Part shown: piece by piece, positions 24,253-33,466 of the stretch
Position numbering within the stretch: the first letter of the stretch is position 1
Layout of the letters: each line of letters opens with the position of its first letter
Assembly: GCF_026167525.1 (NCBI RefSeq)
Contig: NZ_CP110679.1
Span: 2,157,501-2,221,500, forward strand
Length of the DNA: 64,000 nt
Source: Sphingomonas sp. M1-B02
GTDB lineage: Bacteria; Pseudomonadota; Alphaproteobacteria; Sphingomonadales; Sphingomonadaceae
Direction of reading: 5' to 3'
Notes under the pieces: generated by a model
What the model saw: only the letters and a program-made list of their open reading frames with translations
Database searches by the model: none
Told to the model about the DNA's origin: nothing
Translations under genes and position numbers: made by a program

Positions 24253-25512
24253 GTGACCGCAGGCGAGACGCATCGGGCGATCGCGGCCGCCTTCCGCATC
24301 GAGCGCGCGCGGCTCGTCGCGGGCCTCGCCCGCTTGATGCGCGACATCGACCGTGCCGAGGAGCTGGCGCAGGACGCGTTGCTCGTCGCCTTGGCCGAAT
24401 GGCCGCGCACCGGCATTCCGGCCAATCCGGGCGCCTGGCTGATGGCCGTCGCCAAGCGGCGCGGCTTCGACTTGCTGCGGCACGACCGGATGCGCGCACG
24501 CAAGCATGCGGAGATCGCGCAGGCCCCGCAAGCCGTGCGCGACGTCGAGGGCGAGGTGATCGCGGCGATGGAAGACGATCTCGGCGACGAACTGCTCGGC
24601 CTCCTCTTCACCGCGTGCCACCCGATGCTCGCGCGCGAGGCCCGCGCTGCGCTCACGCTGCGCGTGGTCGGCGGCCTCACCACCGACGAGATCGCCCGCG
24701 CCTTCCTGTCGAGCGAGGCCACGATCGCCCAGCGGATCGTCCGCGCGAAAAAGGCAATCGCGAGAGCGGCCCTGACCTTCGAAACCCCGCGCGGGTCCGA
24801 GCGGGCGGCGCGGCTGCCCGCAGTGCTGGAGGTCGTCTATCTGATCTTCAACGAAGGCTATGCCGCCACTGCCGGCGACGATCTGATCCGCGCCGATCTG
24901 TGCCGGGAGGCGCAACGGCTGGGTCGCGTGCTGGCCGGGCTGATGCCCCGCGATCCCGAAGTGCTCGGCCTGCTCGCGCTGATGGAAATCCAGGCGTCGC
25001 GCCTCGCCGCGCGCACCGCGCCGGACGGCGCGCTCGTCCCGCTCGACCGGCAGGATCGTGCGCGCTGGGATAGGCTGCTGATCCGCCGTGGCCTCGATGC
25101 GCTGGCCCGGGCCGAAGCGCTGGCCGGTGCCTCGGCCGGCCCCTATCTGCTGCAGGCCGCGCTCGCCGCCTGCCACGCCCGCGCGCGCCGCGCCGCCGAT
25201 ACCGATTGGCCGCGCATCGCCGCGCTCTATGATCGGCTGCGCGCCGTGACGCCCTCGCCGGTGGTCGATCTCAATCGCGCGATCGCTTGGGGCATGGCGT
25301 TCGGGCCCGATGCCGGCCTGCGCCTGCTGGACGACCTCGCCGATGCTCCCGCGCTGCGTCACTATGCCCCGCTGCCGGCGGCACGCGCCGACCTGCTGTT
25401 CCGAACCGGACGGTGCGGCGAGGCTCGTCCCCATTTCCAGGCCGCAGCCGCGCTGGCCCGCAATCGCCAGGAGCGCGCCTATCTGCTCGCCCGCGCCTTG
25501 GCCTGCGGCTGA
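24253..25512 (+). CDS. ECF-type RNA polymerase sigma factor with C-terminal extension (ECF42-like)
   Basis: 419 residues from a GTG at 24253. Region 2 (ARLMRDIDRAEELAQDALLVAL) and region 4 (LTLRVVGGLTTDEIARAFL) are followed by a long helical C-terminal part (about 190-419, DUF6596 plus TPR-like repeats, with FNEGYAAT). This architecture together with the adjacent DGPF gene identifies the ECF42 group. Known members act without an anti-sigma factor; the C-terminal repeats are needed for activity. The target promoter probably lies before the DGPF gene (23645-23810). Its end overlaps the convergent hybrid-kinase gene by 34 bp. Confidence 0.9.
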   Translation: MTAGETHRAIAAAFRIERARLVAGLARLMRDIDRAEELAQDALLVALAEWPRTGIPANPGAWLMAVAKRRGFDLLRHDRMRARKHAEIAQAPQAVRDVEGEVIAAMEDDLGDELLGLLFTACHPMLAREARAALTLRVVGGLTTDEIARAFLSSEATIAQRIVRAKKAIARAALTFETPRGSERAARLPAVLEVVYLIFNEGYAATAGDDLIRADLCREAQRLGRVLAGLMPRDPEVLGLLALMEIQASRLAARTAPDGALVPLDRQDRARWDRLLIRRGLDALARAEALAGASAGPYLLQAALAACHARARRAADTDWPRIAALYDRLRAVTPSPVVDLNRAIAWGMAFGPDAGLRLLDDLADAPALRHYAPLPAARADLLFRTGRCGEARPHFQAAAALARNRQERAYLLARALACG

Positions 25513-27176
25513 TCCACGCCGCCCGCCGCCGATTCGATCGCCTGCGCCAGTTCCTCGATCCCGAACGGTTTCCGCAAGACCTGCGCAATCACATTTGCCC
25601 GCGCCGCCGCGTCGGTGTCGGCATAGCCCGTCGCCAGCACGATCGGCATGTCGGGCGCCATCGCACGTGCCTCCAGCGCCACCTCGACGCCGTTGCGCCC
25701 GGGCATCGCATAGTCGACGATCAGCAGGTCCGGCATCTCCCGCCGCATCAGCGCCAGCCCATCCTCCCCGTTCGAAGCCTCCACCGTCGCATAGCCAAAA
25801 AGCGCTAGAGATTCGACCATGAACCTGCGAACTCCGTCATCATCGTCGATCACCAGCACGCGGCGATGCACGTCCGCCGGCGCCGCTTCGCCAGCCGACT
25901 CGTCCCTGCCGTCGGCTGCCGGTGGCTCGGTTCGCGGCAGCCAGATGCTCACCGTCGTGCCCACGCCTTCCTCGCTCTCGATCTGCGCGAGCCCGCCCGA
26001 TTGCTGGGCAATGCCGAACACCTGGCTGAGCCCCAGCCCGGTGCCCTTGCCCAGCGGCTTGGTGGTGAAAAAGGGGTCGAACACGCGCGTAAGCAACTCC
26101 GGCGAAATCCCGCTGCCGGTATCGCGCACCCGGATCACGCCATATCGGCCCGGCGCAAGTCCGGCGGGCGGCACGGCGTCGGCATCCGTCTCGATCGTCA
26201 GCACGCCCCCCTCGGGCATCGCGTCGCGCGCGTTGATCGCCAGGTTGAGTACAGCGAGTTCGAGCTGTTGGAAATCGGCGCTCACCCACGGGGTCTGTGG
26301 GTCGGTCACCCGGCGCGTCTCGATCTGCGGCCCTATGGTGCGGTGGAGCAGATCGTCCATCCCCGCGATCAGCGCATTGATGTCGATCGGCGTCAACGCC
26401 AGCTGCTGCGTGCGCGAGAATGCAAGCAATTGCTGGGTCAGCTTCGCCGCGCGCTCGGACGCGCTGCTCGCGAAGCGCGCATAGCGCGCGATCCGGGAAT
26501 CCTTGGCCAGGCGCCCGATCAGCTCGAGATTGCCCGAGACGACCGTCAGCAGATTGTTGAAATCATGCGCGATCCCGCCGGTCAGCTGGCCGACCGCCTC
26601 CATCTTCTGCGATTGGACCAATGCCGCCTGCGCCCGCTCGCGCTCGGCGACTTCGCGCATCAATTCGTTGTTGGCGCGCGAAAGTTCGGCGGTACGCTCG
26701 GCAATCCGCGTCTCCAGCGTCGCATTGAGCTGGGTCAGCCGGTCCTCGGCGGCCTGCAACTCCTGCAGCTGCGCACGCGCCTCATATTGCCGCCGCCGCA
26801 CGCGCAGCGCTGAAGTCACGGCGCTGGTCAGCGTGTCCGAGTGGATCGGCCGCTCCAGCACCACGACGTTGCCGAGCCGCTGCAGCAGCCGCATCGCCTC
26901 GCGCGGTCGGCTGCCGGCGCGCTTGGTGGCGAGCAGGATGAACGGAAAGTCGGACCAAGGCGCCTGCGCGTCGAGCCACGCCTCGATCTCCGATGAATCG
27001 GCGCCGACGAAGGATTCCTCGGTCACCACTGCGGTCCCCGCCCCCTCGGCCAGCCCGTGCGCCAGCGCCGCGGGGTTGGCGCATGCAATCGATCGGTGCC
27101 CCTGCTTCGCCAGCAACTGCTCGATCACGATCGCGTCGCGTCCGCGCAACGCGAACAGGAGGATGCGGTCCTGCAC
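25479..27176 (-). CDS. Hybrid sensor histidine kinase with C-terminal receiver
   Basis: 565 residues, starting at a GTG directly after the stop of the KaiC-like gene (TGAGTG). An N-terminal receiver-like domain (about 1-125) is degenerate. A coiled coil (about 130-185) precedes the HisKA helix with GGIAHDFNNLL (phospho-histidine) and an HATPase domain with NLAINARDAM, DTGSGI and GKGTGLGLSQVFG. The C-terminal receiver has the acidic pair IDDDDG, the phospho-acceptor LIVDYAMPGRNG and LRKPFG. No transmembrane segment, so it acts in the cytoplasm. Co-translation with the KaiC-like ATPase suggests that protein feeds signals into it. The output partner is not in the window. Confidence 0.9.
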   Translation of the reverse strand: MQDRILLFALRGRDAIVIEQLLAKQGHRSIACANPAALAHGLAEGAGTAVVTEESFVGADSSEIEAWLDAQAPWSDFPFILLATKRAGSRPREAMRLLQRLGNVVVLERPIHSDTLTSAVTSALRVRRRQYEARAQLQELQAAEDRLTQLNATLETRIAERTAELSRANNELMREVAERERAQAALVQSQKMEAVGQLTGGIAHDFNNLLTVVSGNLELIGRLAKDSRIARYARFASSASERAAKLTQQLLAFSRTQQLALTPIDINALIAGMDDLLHRTIGPQIETRRVTDPQTPWVSADFQQLELAVLNLAINARDAMPEGGVLTIETDADAVPPAGLAPGRYGVIRVRDTGSGISPELLTRVFDPFFTTKPLGKGTGLGLSQVFGIAQQSGGLAQIESEEGVGTTVSIWLPRTEPPAADGRDESAGEAAPADVHRRVLVIDDDDGVRRFMVESLALFGYATVEASNGEDGLALMRREMPDLLIVDYAMPGRNGVEVALEARAMAPDMPIVLATGYADTDAAARANVIAQVLRKPFGIEELAQAIESAAGGVDQPQAKARASR

Positions 27177-28688
27177 TCAGCGCTCGGCGACGGCAGGTTC
27201 CGCGCCCAGCAGCGCGGTTTCGCCGCGATAGGTCGGCAGGCCGCTCAGCACGCCCTCGAAATCCTTGAGCGGCACACCGATCGTCAGCCCGGTGCGCCCC
27301 AGTCGGAACTCGCGGATCGTCGACTCATGCGCAGTCGTCCGGCTTTTCGCCACAGAGATCGCCTTCAGCATCTCGCCGCTCGATTCGAAATAGCGGAAGA
27401 TCACGATCGTGTCGGACAGATAGCTCAGATCGACTTCGGAACGAACGTCGCCGATCGTGCCATGCTGGCCCAAGATTAGCAGCGTGATCACGCCCTGCTG
27501 GTTCAGATAGCTCAGCATCTCATGCATCTGCAGGATCAGATATTTCTCGCCCGGCATTGCCTGAAGGAAGGCGTTGAGGCTGTCGATCACCAGGAAGTCG
27601 ATACCTTCCTTCTCAACCGCGTCGCGAACCCAGCTGGCAAATTCGCCCGGGGTCAGCTCGGCGGGATCGATCTGCACCACCTTCAGCGCACCGCTCTCCA
27701 GATGCGGCGCCAGGTCCATCCCCAGCGCCTTCGCGCGGGTGAGCAAGGTCGCGCGGCCCTCGTCGAACAGATAATAGGCCACCTTCTGGCCGTGCCCGAT
27801 CGCCGCGATTGCGCATTGCACCGCGGTACTGGTCTTGCCGACGCCGGAAGGCCCGTTGAACAGCGCGTTGGTGCCCGTCGCCAGCCCGCCGCCCAGCATC
27901 TGGTCGAGGCGCTCGACACCGGTGGAGACCAGATGCTCGGTGAAATTGGTGTGATGCTCGGCCGCAATCAGCCGTGGAAAGACCGCGACCCCGCCGGTCT
28001 CGATCGTGAAATCGTGGAATCCGCCCCGATATTTCACGCCGCGCATCTTGACCACGCGCAGCCGCCGCCGTTCGGTGCCATATTCCTGCGTGCTCTGCTC
28101 CAGGGTTATCACGCCATGCGCGATGCTGTGCAGTTGCAGGTCGCCGGGGTCCGAGCTGCGATCGTCGAGCATCAGCACGGTGCAGCCGCGCAGCGAGAAA
28201 TATTGCTTCAGCGCCAGGATCTGGCGGCGGTAGCGCAGCGAATTCTGCGCGAGCAGCCGCATCTCGGACAGGCTGTCGAACACCACGCGTTGCGGCCGAA
28301 GCCGATCGACGCACTCGATCACCCCCTGGATCGTCTCGCCCAGTTCGACTTCGTTGGGCTCCAGAATCGATTGCTCGGCTTCGGGATCGAGCCCGTCGCG
28401 GCTGACCAGCTCGAACAATTCGATGCCCGACAAGTCCCAGTCATGGCTACGCGCCACTTCACGCAGCTCGGCCGCCGTCTCGGACAAGGTGATATAGAGC
28501 CCGCGGTCGCCGCGGCGCGCGCCTTCCAGCAGAAATTGCAGCGCAATCGTCGTCTTGCCGCTACCGGGTGTGCCTTCGAGCAGGTACGCGCGATTGCCGG
28601 TCAGCCCGCCGCCCAAGATATTGTCGAGATCGGGAATGCCGATGGAAACAGGCTCGGCCTTGGTCGACACGTCTGCGCTGCTACTCAT
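27177..28688 (-). CDS. KaiC-like double-domain ATPase
   Basis: 503 residues with two RecA-like KaiC domains. Domain 1 has the Walker A LEGTPGSGKTTIALQF and Walker B VVFDSLSEMRLLAQNS; domain 2 has GPSGVGKTSTAVQC and DFLVIDSLNAFLQAM. Both contain a paired glutamate region near the nucleotide (LSETAAEL in domain 1; domain 2 has FDEGRATLL). Outside cyanobacteria such proteins do not run a clock on their own; several are coupled to histidine kinases and affect stress or light responses. Here the gene is joined directly to a hybrid kinase. No kaiA or kaiB is present. Confidence 0.9.
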   Translation of the reverse strand: MSSSADVSTKAEPVSIGIPDLDNILGGGLTGNRAYLLEGTPGSGKTTIALQFLLEGARRGDRGLYITLSETAAELREVARSHDWDLSGIELFELVSRDGLDPEAEQSILEPNEVELGETIQGVIECVDRLRPQRVVFDSLSEMRLLAQNSLRYRRQILALKQYFSLRGCTVLMLDDRSSDPGDLQLHSIAHGVITLEQSTQEYGTERRRLRVVKMRGVKYRGGFHDFTIETGGVAVFPRLIAAEHHTNFTEHLVSTGVERLDQMLGGGLATGTNALFNGPSGVGKTSTAVQCAIAAIGHGQKVAYYLFDEGRATLLTRAKALGMDLAPHLESGALKVVQIDPAELTPGEFASWVRDAVEKEGIDFLVIDSLNAFLQAMPGEKYLILQMHEMLSYLNQQGVITLLILGQHGTIGDVRSEVDLSYLSDTIVIFRYFESSGEMLKAISVAKSRTTAHESTIREFRLGRTGLTIGVPLKDFEGVLSGLPTYRGETALLGAEPAVAER

Positions 28689-28764
28689 CCAATCCTCATA
28701 GCCGGTGACCCGAAAGCCGCTGTCCTTACACTAACGTACCGAACCGGATTTGGGTGCATCCGCC

Positions 28765-29688
28765 TCAAACGGACGGCATGGAAAGCGTCGCTTCGGCCCA
28801 GGCCTCGGCCTCCTCGTCGCGCCGAGACACCACCCGCGCGTCGCGCGCGGTCGCCGCAACGGGATCGACCTCCACCGTCGCGTCATAGAGGAAGGTGGCG
28901 TTGCCGCTGATCGTCACGAAATGGTCGGCGGTGGCACGTCCGCGCACGAGCCCGCCCTCGTTATAGACGAGCATTTCGGCCCCGAACGGCACCCGCTCGG
29001 TCAGCGCCGCGGCCAGCACCGACGAAGCCATCGCGCTCCCGCAACTGTCGGTAAGCCCGACTCCGCGTTCATAGGTCCGCACGAACAGATCTTCCCCCCG
29101 CGTCTCGACGAAGGAGACATTGGCCCGCTCGGGCACCAGCGCGGGCGCGGCTTCGCAATATTCGCCCAGCGCCACCAGTTCGGCCTCATCCACCTGCGCG
29201 ACGAAGGTCAACAGATGCGGATTGGGCATCGCCACCGCGATAAATTCCCGCATGCTCGGCAATGCCGATGTCGGTCCGGTCATTCCGATTGCATTGGCCC
29301 CTGTCGCCGCCGGCCCCACCGTCGTGCGCACCGTCGCCACACCCGGCGCCAGCGCGGCCACCCGCGCCACCTCGGCGCTGCTGGTCCGCAATTTCACCCG
29401 CGCCGCATCGATCCCCAGCGCCTCGAACCCCGCCCGCGCGACGCATCGCAACCCGTTGAGGCAAGTCTCCGCCTCGGACCCATCCGCGTTGAACATCCGC
29501 ATCCCGAACGGATGCTCGGCATCCCCCTCGACTAGCAGCAACATCCCGTCGCCCCCCACCGGCCCGTCGCGGTCCGCTAGCGCCCGCGCCACACCGGCCC
29601 ATTCCGCGTCGCTCAGGGAAAGCGCGCGCGCGTCGATCAGTGGGAAGTCATTTCCCGATCCGTGGCACTTGGTCAACGCAATCCGCAT
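28765..29688 (-). CDS. dapF: Diaminopimelate epimerase-family protein (DapF-like, variant active-site motif)
   Basis: 307 residues from the ATG at 29688. DapF blocks are clear: TKCHGSGNDFPLID, MRMFNADGSEAETC, and GVGLTDSCGSAMAS. The two candidate catalytic cysteines are at about 76 and 216. The first normally sits in CGNG or CGNATRC; here it is CLNGLRC. The enzyme interconverts LL- and meso-diaminopimelate for lysine and peptidoglycan synthesis. A second dapF elsewhere would make this a paralogue with altered substrate, and I cannot exclude that. DapB is encoded at 60.4 kb. The gene is single, with the GST gene following 30 bp downstream on the opposite side of its promoter. Confidence 0.8.
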   Translation of the reverse strand: MRIALTKCHGSGNDFPLIDARALSLSDAEWAGVARALADRDGPVGGDGMLLLVEGDAEHPFGMRMFNADGSEAETCLNGLRCVARAGFEALGIDAARVKLRTSSAEVARVAALAPGVATVRTTVGPAATGANAIGMTGPTSALPSMREFIAVAMPNPHLLTFVAQVDEAELVALGEYCEAAPALVPERANVSFVETRGEDLFVRTYERGVGLTDSCGSAMASSVLAAALTERVPFGAEMLVYNEGGLVRGRATADHFVTISGNATFLYDATVEVDPVAATARDARVVSRRDEEAEAWAEATLSMPSV

Positions 29689-29720
29689 ACACCCCATTTA
29701 GGGGGATGCGGGCCTCTTGG

Positions 29721-30389
29721 CTACTCGACGGCCGCGAGCACCGGCCCGCCCATCGCGTGCACCATCCCTTGGTCGCGCGCGATGCAGTCGGCAAAGCTTG
29801 GCCGAGCGTGGAGCGCCGCCACATAAGCGGCCGTGCGCGGATAGGAAGCAGGATCGATCCTCACGCCAATGCAGCCCAGCGTGGCGAACGGGCCGGCGAC
29901 GGCGATGTCGGCCAGCGTCAGCCGATCCTCGACAAGGAAATTGGACGTGGGGATCACGCCCTCCAGATAGGCCAGGATCGGCGGCAGCAGATCGCGCTCG
30001 GCGGCGTCGGCCGCCGCATGATCGCATTCCTGCTTCAGGACGCGCGGGCGCACGAAGCGATTGCCGAAGATCGCGCTGCTCGCCGTCATGACCAGCGTGT
30101 CCGCCAGTTCGTCGAACCAGATCGTCCGGGCCCGCGCGCGCGGCTCGGCCGGGATCAGGTTCGGCTCGGGATATTGCGCCTCCAGATAAGTCACGATCGC
30201 GCTGGAGTCGGAGATCGTGAAGTCGCCGTCGCGAAATCCCGGCATCTTGCCGAACGGACTGGTCACGCGGAACTCTTCGCCACCCTGCCCCATACCCGCA
30301 GGCTTGAGCTCGATCTCGAGCCCCTTCTCCGCCCCGAACACCATGCATTTGCGCACATAAGGCGACAGCGTCGAGCCATAGACGATCAC
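29721..30389 (-). CDS. Glutathione S-transferase
   Basis: 222 residues from a GTG at 30389 preceded by GGGAGG. The thioredoxin-like N-domain has YGSTLSPYVRKCMV (catalytic Ser/Tyr region), FGKMPGFRDGDF with the cis-proline, and ISDSSAIVTYLEAQYP with the glutathione-binding Asp-Ser. The C-domain is all-helical (LTLADIAVAGPF is the usual N-capping motif). It conjugates or reduces with glutathione; the substrate is unknown. The longer open frame upstream has no coding character and overlaps the divergent DUF2339 gene. Confidence 0.88.
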   Translation of the reverse strand: MIVYGSTLSPYVRKCMVFGAEKGLEIELKPAGMGQGGEEFRVTSPFGKMPGFRDGDFTISDSSAIVTYLEAQYPEPNLIPAEPRARARTIWFDELADTLVMTASSAIFGNRFVRPRVLKQECDHAAADAAERDLLPPILAYLEGVIPTSNFLVEDRLTLADIAVAGPFATLGCIGVRIDPASYPRTAAYVAALHARPSFADCIARDQGMVHAMGGPVLAAVE

Positions 30390-30510
30390 GGCATCCTCCC
30401 GATTTCGGGAGTGATCGTACCAGCACCGCGCATGCCTGCAAAGCCGCGCAAATCGCGCAAGGCCGTGCTTTATCGCGACAGGCTGGGCGAGCTGTGTCAG
30501 AGAGCCGCCC

Positions 30511-33003
30511 GTGGAAGCCCTGATCCTCCTGCTCATCCTCGGCGGCGCCGTGGCCTTCCAGCGGGTCCTGCGGCGGATCGGCTTGCTGGAGGCTGAGCTG
30601 CGCCGTCTCGAAAGCCGGCTCGAACGCAGCGATGCGCGCGCATCAAGCGAGGCGCCGGAGCGCGATACCGCAGCCGCCACCGCGCGGATCGTGGCACGCG
30701 CCGTGATCACCGCGGAGGAGGACACCGCCGCCGCTCCGACAGAGAAGGCCATCGCACCTCCGCCACCCCCAATTCCCTCCCAGCCCGAGCCGCGCCTCAA
30801 CCTCGAATCGCTGATCGGCGGTCGATTGCCGATCTGGATCGGCGGCGCGGCGCTCGTTCTCGCCGGCATCTTCCTCGTCCGCTACTCGATCGAGAGCGGT
30901 CTGCTCGGACCCGGCACCCGCACCGTCTTGGCCGCCCTGTTCGGCGTCGCGCTGGTCGCCGCCAGCGAAGCCGCGCGCCGCTTCCCCGCCACCGCGGAGG
31001 ATCCCCGCGTCGCCCAGGTCCTCGCCGGTGCCGGAATCGCCAGCCTCTACGGCACGCTCTACATGGCCGCCGCGCTCTACGATCTCGTCACGCCGCTTCC
31101 CGCCTTCATGCTCGTGCTGCTCGTCACCGGCGCCGCGATGGCGCTGGCGCTGCGCCACGGCCCGCCCACCGCGGTGATGGCGCTGGTCGGCGGCTTCGCG
31201 GCCCCGCTCGTCGCCGGCTTCGACGCGGCCGGGATCGGTCCCCTGCTCGTCTATCTTGCGCTGTTCATCACGGCCCTGTTCGGGCTCGCAGTGCATCGCG
31301 GCTGGGGCTGGCTGGCGCTCGCCGCAAGCGTCGCCGGTTTCGGCTGGATCAATTTCCTCGTCGCCTCACTCGACGGGCGCCCGCAGGACCTGTCGGCGGT
31401 CGGCGCCTTCACGATGCTGCTCGCCGCCTGCGCCAGCGTCGCGCTCCCCGCCACCGGCACGCGCAACCCGTGGCTGCGGCTAGCCCCTTTGGTCGCCGGC
31501 TTCGTCCAGCTCGTGGCGCTCGCCCCCGCGCTCGAATTCGGCGCGCTCGCCTGGAGCTTCTACCTGGTCCTCGCCGCCGCAGCTTTGTTCCTCGCGTGGC
31601 GCGATAACCTCTATCTCCCCGCCGCACTCGCCGCGCTCGGCTTCCTGCTGCTGCTCGAAGCGCTCGCGCTGATCCAGCCCGAACGCAGCGCCACCCCGAT
31701 CGCCGCCATCCTCGCCACGCTGCTTTTCGCCGTCCCCGGCCAGCTTTTCGCGCCCCGCGATCGCCGCTGGTCGATCCTGGCGCTGGGCGGCAGCGCCGGG
31801 CCGCTGCTCGTGGCGCATGCCTGCGCGCCGTCCTTGCTCGATCCGCTCGCCTGGGGCCTGCTCGAACTGATCGCCGCCGCCGCCTGCGCACGGCTCGCTT
31901 GGCTGGATCGTGCGCGCACCGATGCCGCACCGGCCCCCGCCAGCGCCGCCGCCGCTCTGCTCGCCACCGTCGGCCTCGCCCAGTTCCTCCCCGGCGCCTG
32001 GATCGCCGTCCCGCTCAGCCTCGCGATCGTCGCGCTCGCCGCCTGGGCGCGCAGCGCAGCCAGCCCCCGCCTCTTCTTGCTGCCGGCCTTTCCCTATCTG
32101 GCGGCATTGGTCGCAGCCGCGCTGCCGCTGGTGACGCTCGGCGATCTCATCCTCGCTTCGACCACCGGCGATCGCCTTCCCTATCTGCGCCTGCCCGCGC
32201 TCGGCGACTTCTTCCGCGGGCTCGCTTTGCCCACCGCCGCGTTGCTCTTCATCCTGCTCGATCCCCGCATGCTCGCCGGGGCGCGGCGGCTGGTCGGCGG
32301 CATCGGCATCGGCATCGCCATCCTCTTGCTCTACGCGCTCGCCAAGCAGCCGCTCGCCATCGCCGATCTCCCGCGGTTCGGCGAATGGGGCTTCGTCGAG
32401 CGTGCCTTGCTCACCCAGGCCTGCCTGGCCGCAGGCTGGCTGATGCTCCGCCGAGGCCTGCTGCCGACCTTTGCCGGAATCCTGCTGACGCTGGGACTGG
32501 CGCGGCTCGTCTGGTTCGATCTGCTGATCCTGTCGCCGGTGCTGGTCCCCCAGGCGGTCGGCAGCCTCCCGCTGCTCAACGCCTTCGTGCTCCATCTGGC
32601 GCTCGCCGCCTTCTGGCTGTGGGCGCTCGGTCCCGCCCGCCCGATCCGCGCCGGCGCCGCCTTGCTGACGATCGCCGCCGCGCTCGCCTTCGTCCGCCAG
32701 GCCGCGCATGGCAGCATCGTGACCGGCCCGGTCGGCACCGGCGAGAATGGCGGCTATTCGGCGATCCTGCTCGGCGTGGCCTTGTTCTGGCTATGGCGCG
32801 GCATCAGCGCCGCGAGACATGATCTGCGCGTTGCCGGCCTGGTCCTGCTGACGCTCGTCACCTTCAAGGTCTTCCTGATCGACGCCGCCGCGCTCGACGG
32901 AATCCTGCGGATCCTGTCCTTCCTAGGGCTGGGCGTCGCGCTGATCGGCATCGGCTGGGCCTATAACCGCTTCCTCGGCAAGACGGCGACCCCTGCGCGC
33001 TGA
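30511..33003 (+). CDS. DUF2339 large polytopic membrane protein
   Basis: 830 residues from a GTG at 30511. A short N-terminal helix and coiled coil (LLEAELRRLESRLERS) and a Pro/Glu linker are followed by 20 or more transmembrane helices. The DUF2339 signature LIGGRLPIWIGGAALVLAGIFLVRYSIE stands at the start of the membrane part, and KVFLIDAAALDGILRILSF near the C-terminus. The family is common in Gram-negative bacteria, with no established function. The gene is divergent from GST, with about 120 bp between starts. Confidence 0.85.
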   Translation: MEALILLLILGGAVAFQRVLRRIGLLEAELRRLESRLERSDARASSEAPERDTAAATARIVARAVITAEEDTAAAPTEKAIAPPPPPIPSQPEPRLNLESLIGGRLPIWIGGAALVLAGIFLVRYSIESGLLGPGTRTVLAALFGVALVAASEAARRFPATAEDPRVAQVLAGAGIASLYGTLYMAAALYDLVTPLPAFMLVLLVTGAAMALALRHGPPTAVMALVGGFAAPLVAGFDAAGIGPLLVYLALFITALFGLAVHRGWGWLALAASVAGFGWINFLVASLDGRPQDLSAVGAFTMLLAACASVALPATGTRNPWLRLAPLVAGFVQLVALAPALEFGALAWSFYLVLAAAALFLAWRDNLYLPAALAALGFLLLLEALALIQPERSATPIAAILATLLFAVPGQLFAPRDRRWSILALGGSAGPLLVAHACAPSLLDPLAWGLLELIAAAACARLAWLDRARTDAAPAPASAAAALLATVGLAQFLPGAWIAVPLSLAIVALAAWARSAASPRLFLLPAFPYLAALVAAALPLVTLGDLILASTTGDRLPYLRLPALGDFFRGLALPTAALLFILLDPRMLAGARRLVGGIGIGIAILLLYALAKQPLAIADLPRFGEWGFVERALLTQACLAAGWLMLRRGLLPTFAGILLTLGLARLVWFDLLILSPVLVPQAVGSLPLLNAFVLHLALAAFWLWALGPARPIRAGAALLTIAAALAFVRQAAHGSIVTGPVGTGENGGYSAILLGVALFWLWRGISAARHDLRVAGLVLLTLVTFKVFLIDAAALDGILRILSFLGLGVALIGIGWAYNRFLGKTATPAR

Positions 33004-33009
33004 CGAGGG

Positions 33010-33354
33010 CTAGCTCGCGAGCCCCAGCCGACGCGTGGCGTTCGCGATCACCTCGGCTTGCTCGCGCAGCAGCGCCTCGATCTGGGCAGGCGGGATCGGC
33101 GCATCGAAATGCAGTCCGAAGCGCTGTCCGCTCGCCCAGGCCACCCGCGCCGCGCCCAGCACCGCCCCGCACGCCAGTTCGACGGCATCGCCGGGCGCCG
33201 GCGCGCGCTGCGCATAAGCAAGCGCACCGCTGGTCGACAGGTTGAGCAGGTGCACCCGCTCGCGTTCCCCCGATCCGCACACCATTTCGGCCGGCTGGAA
33301 CAGTTTGATTCTCGGCGCACGGCGGCGCTCGTCCGTTTTGATTTGGTTCAACAT
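33010..33354 (-). CDS. PilZ-domain protein
   Basis: 114 residues from the ATG at 33354 (GGGGGTC upstream); an in-frame start at 33420 is possible. It is a stand-alone PilZ domain: DERRRAPRIKLFQPAEM carries the RxxxR cyclic-di-GMP motif and NLSTSGALAYA the D/N-x-S-xx-G motif. It probably binds cyclic di-GMP and controls motility or polysaccharide. The gene is convergent with DUF2339 (7 bp between stops). Confidence 0.85.
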   Translation of the reverse strand: MLNQIKTDERRRAPRIKLFQPAEMVCGSGERERVHLLNLSTSGALAYAQRAPAPGDAVELACGAVLGAARVAWASGQRFGLHFDAPIPPAQIEALLREQAEVIANATRRLGLAS

Positions 33355-33466
33355 GATGACCCCCGACAGCCTGTGGCCGCACATATCGCACGAGTGCCGC
33401 CGCCCGTTCCCCACTTTCATCCCTAGCGCTTTGTTAAACCTGATATTTAAGACGAACCGAGTCGCG

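Noticed and set aside
30390..30869. N-terminal extension of the GST frame
   Set aside because: It overlaps the divergent DUF2339 gene and has Ser/Arg-rich non-protein-like composition; the GTG at 30389 has a good ribosome site.
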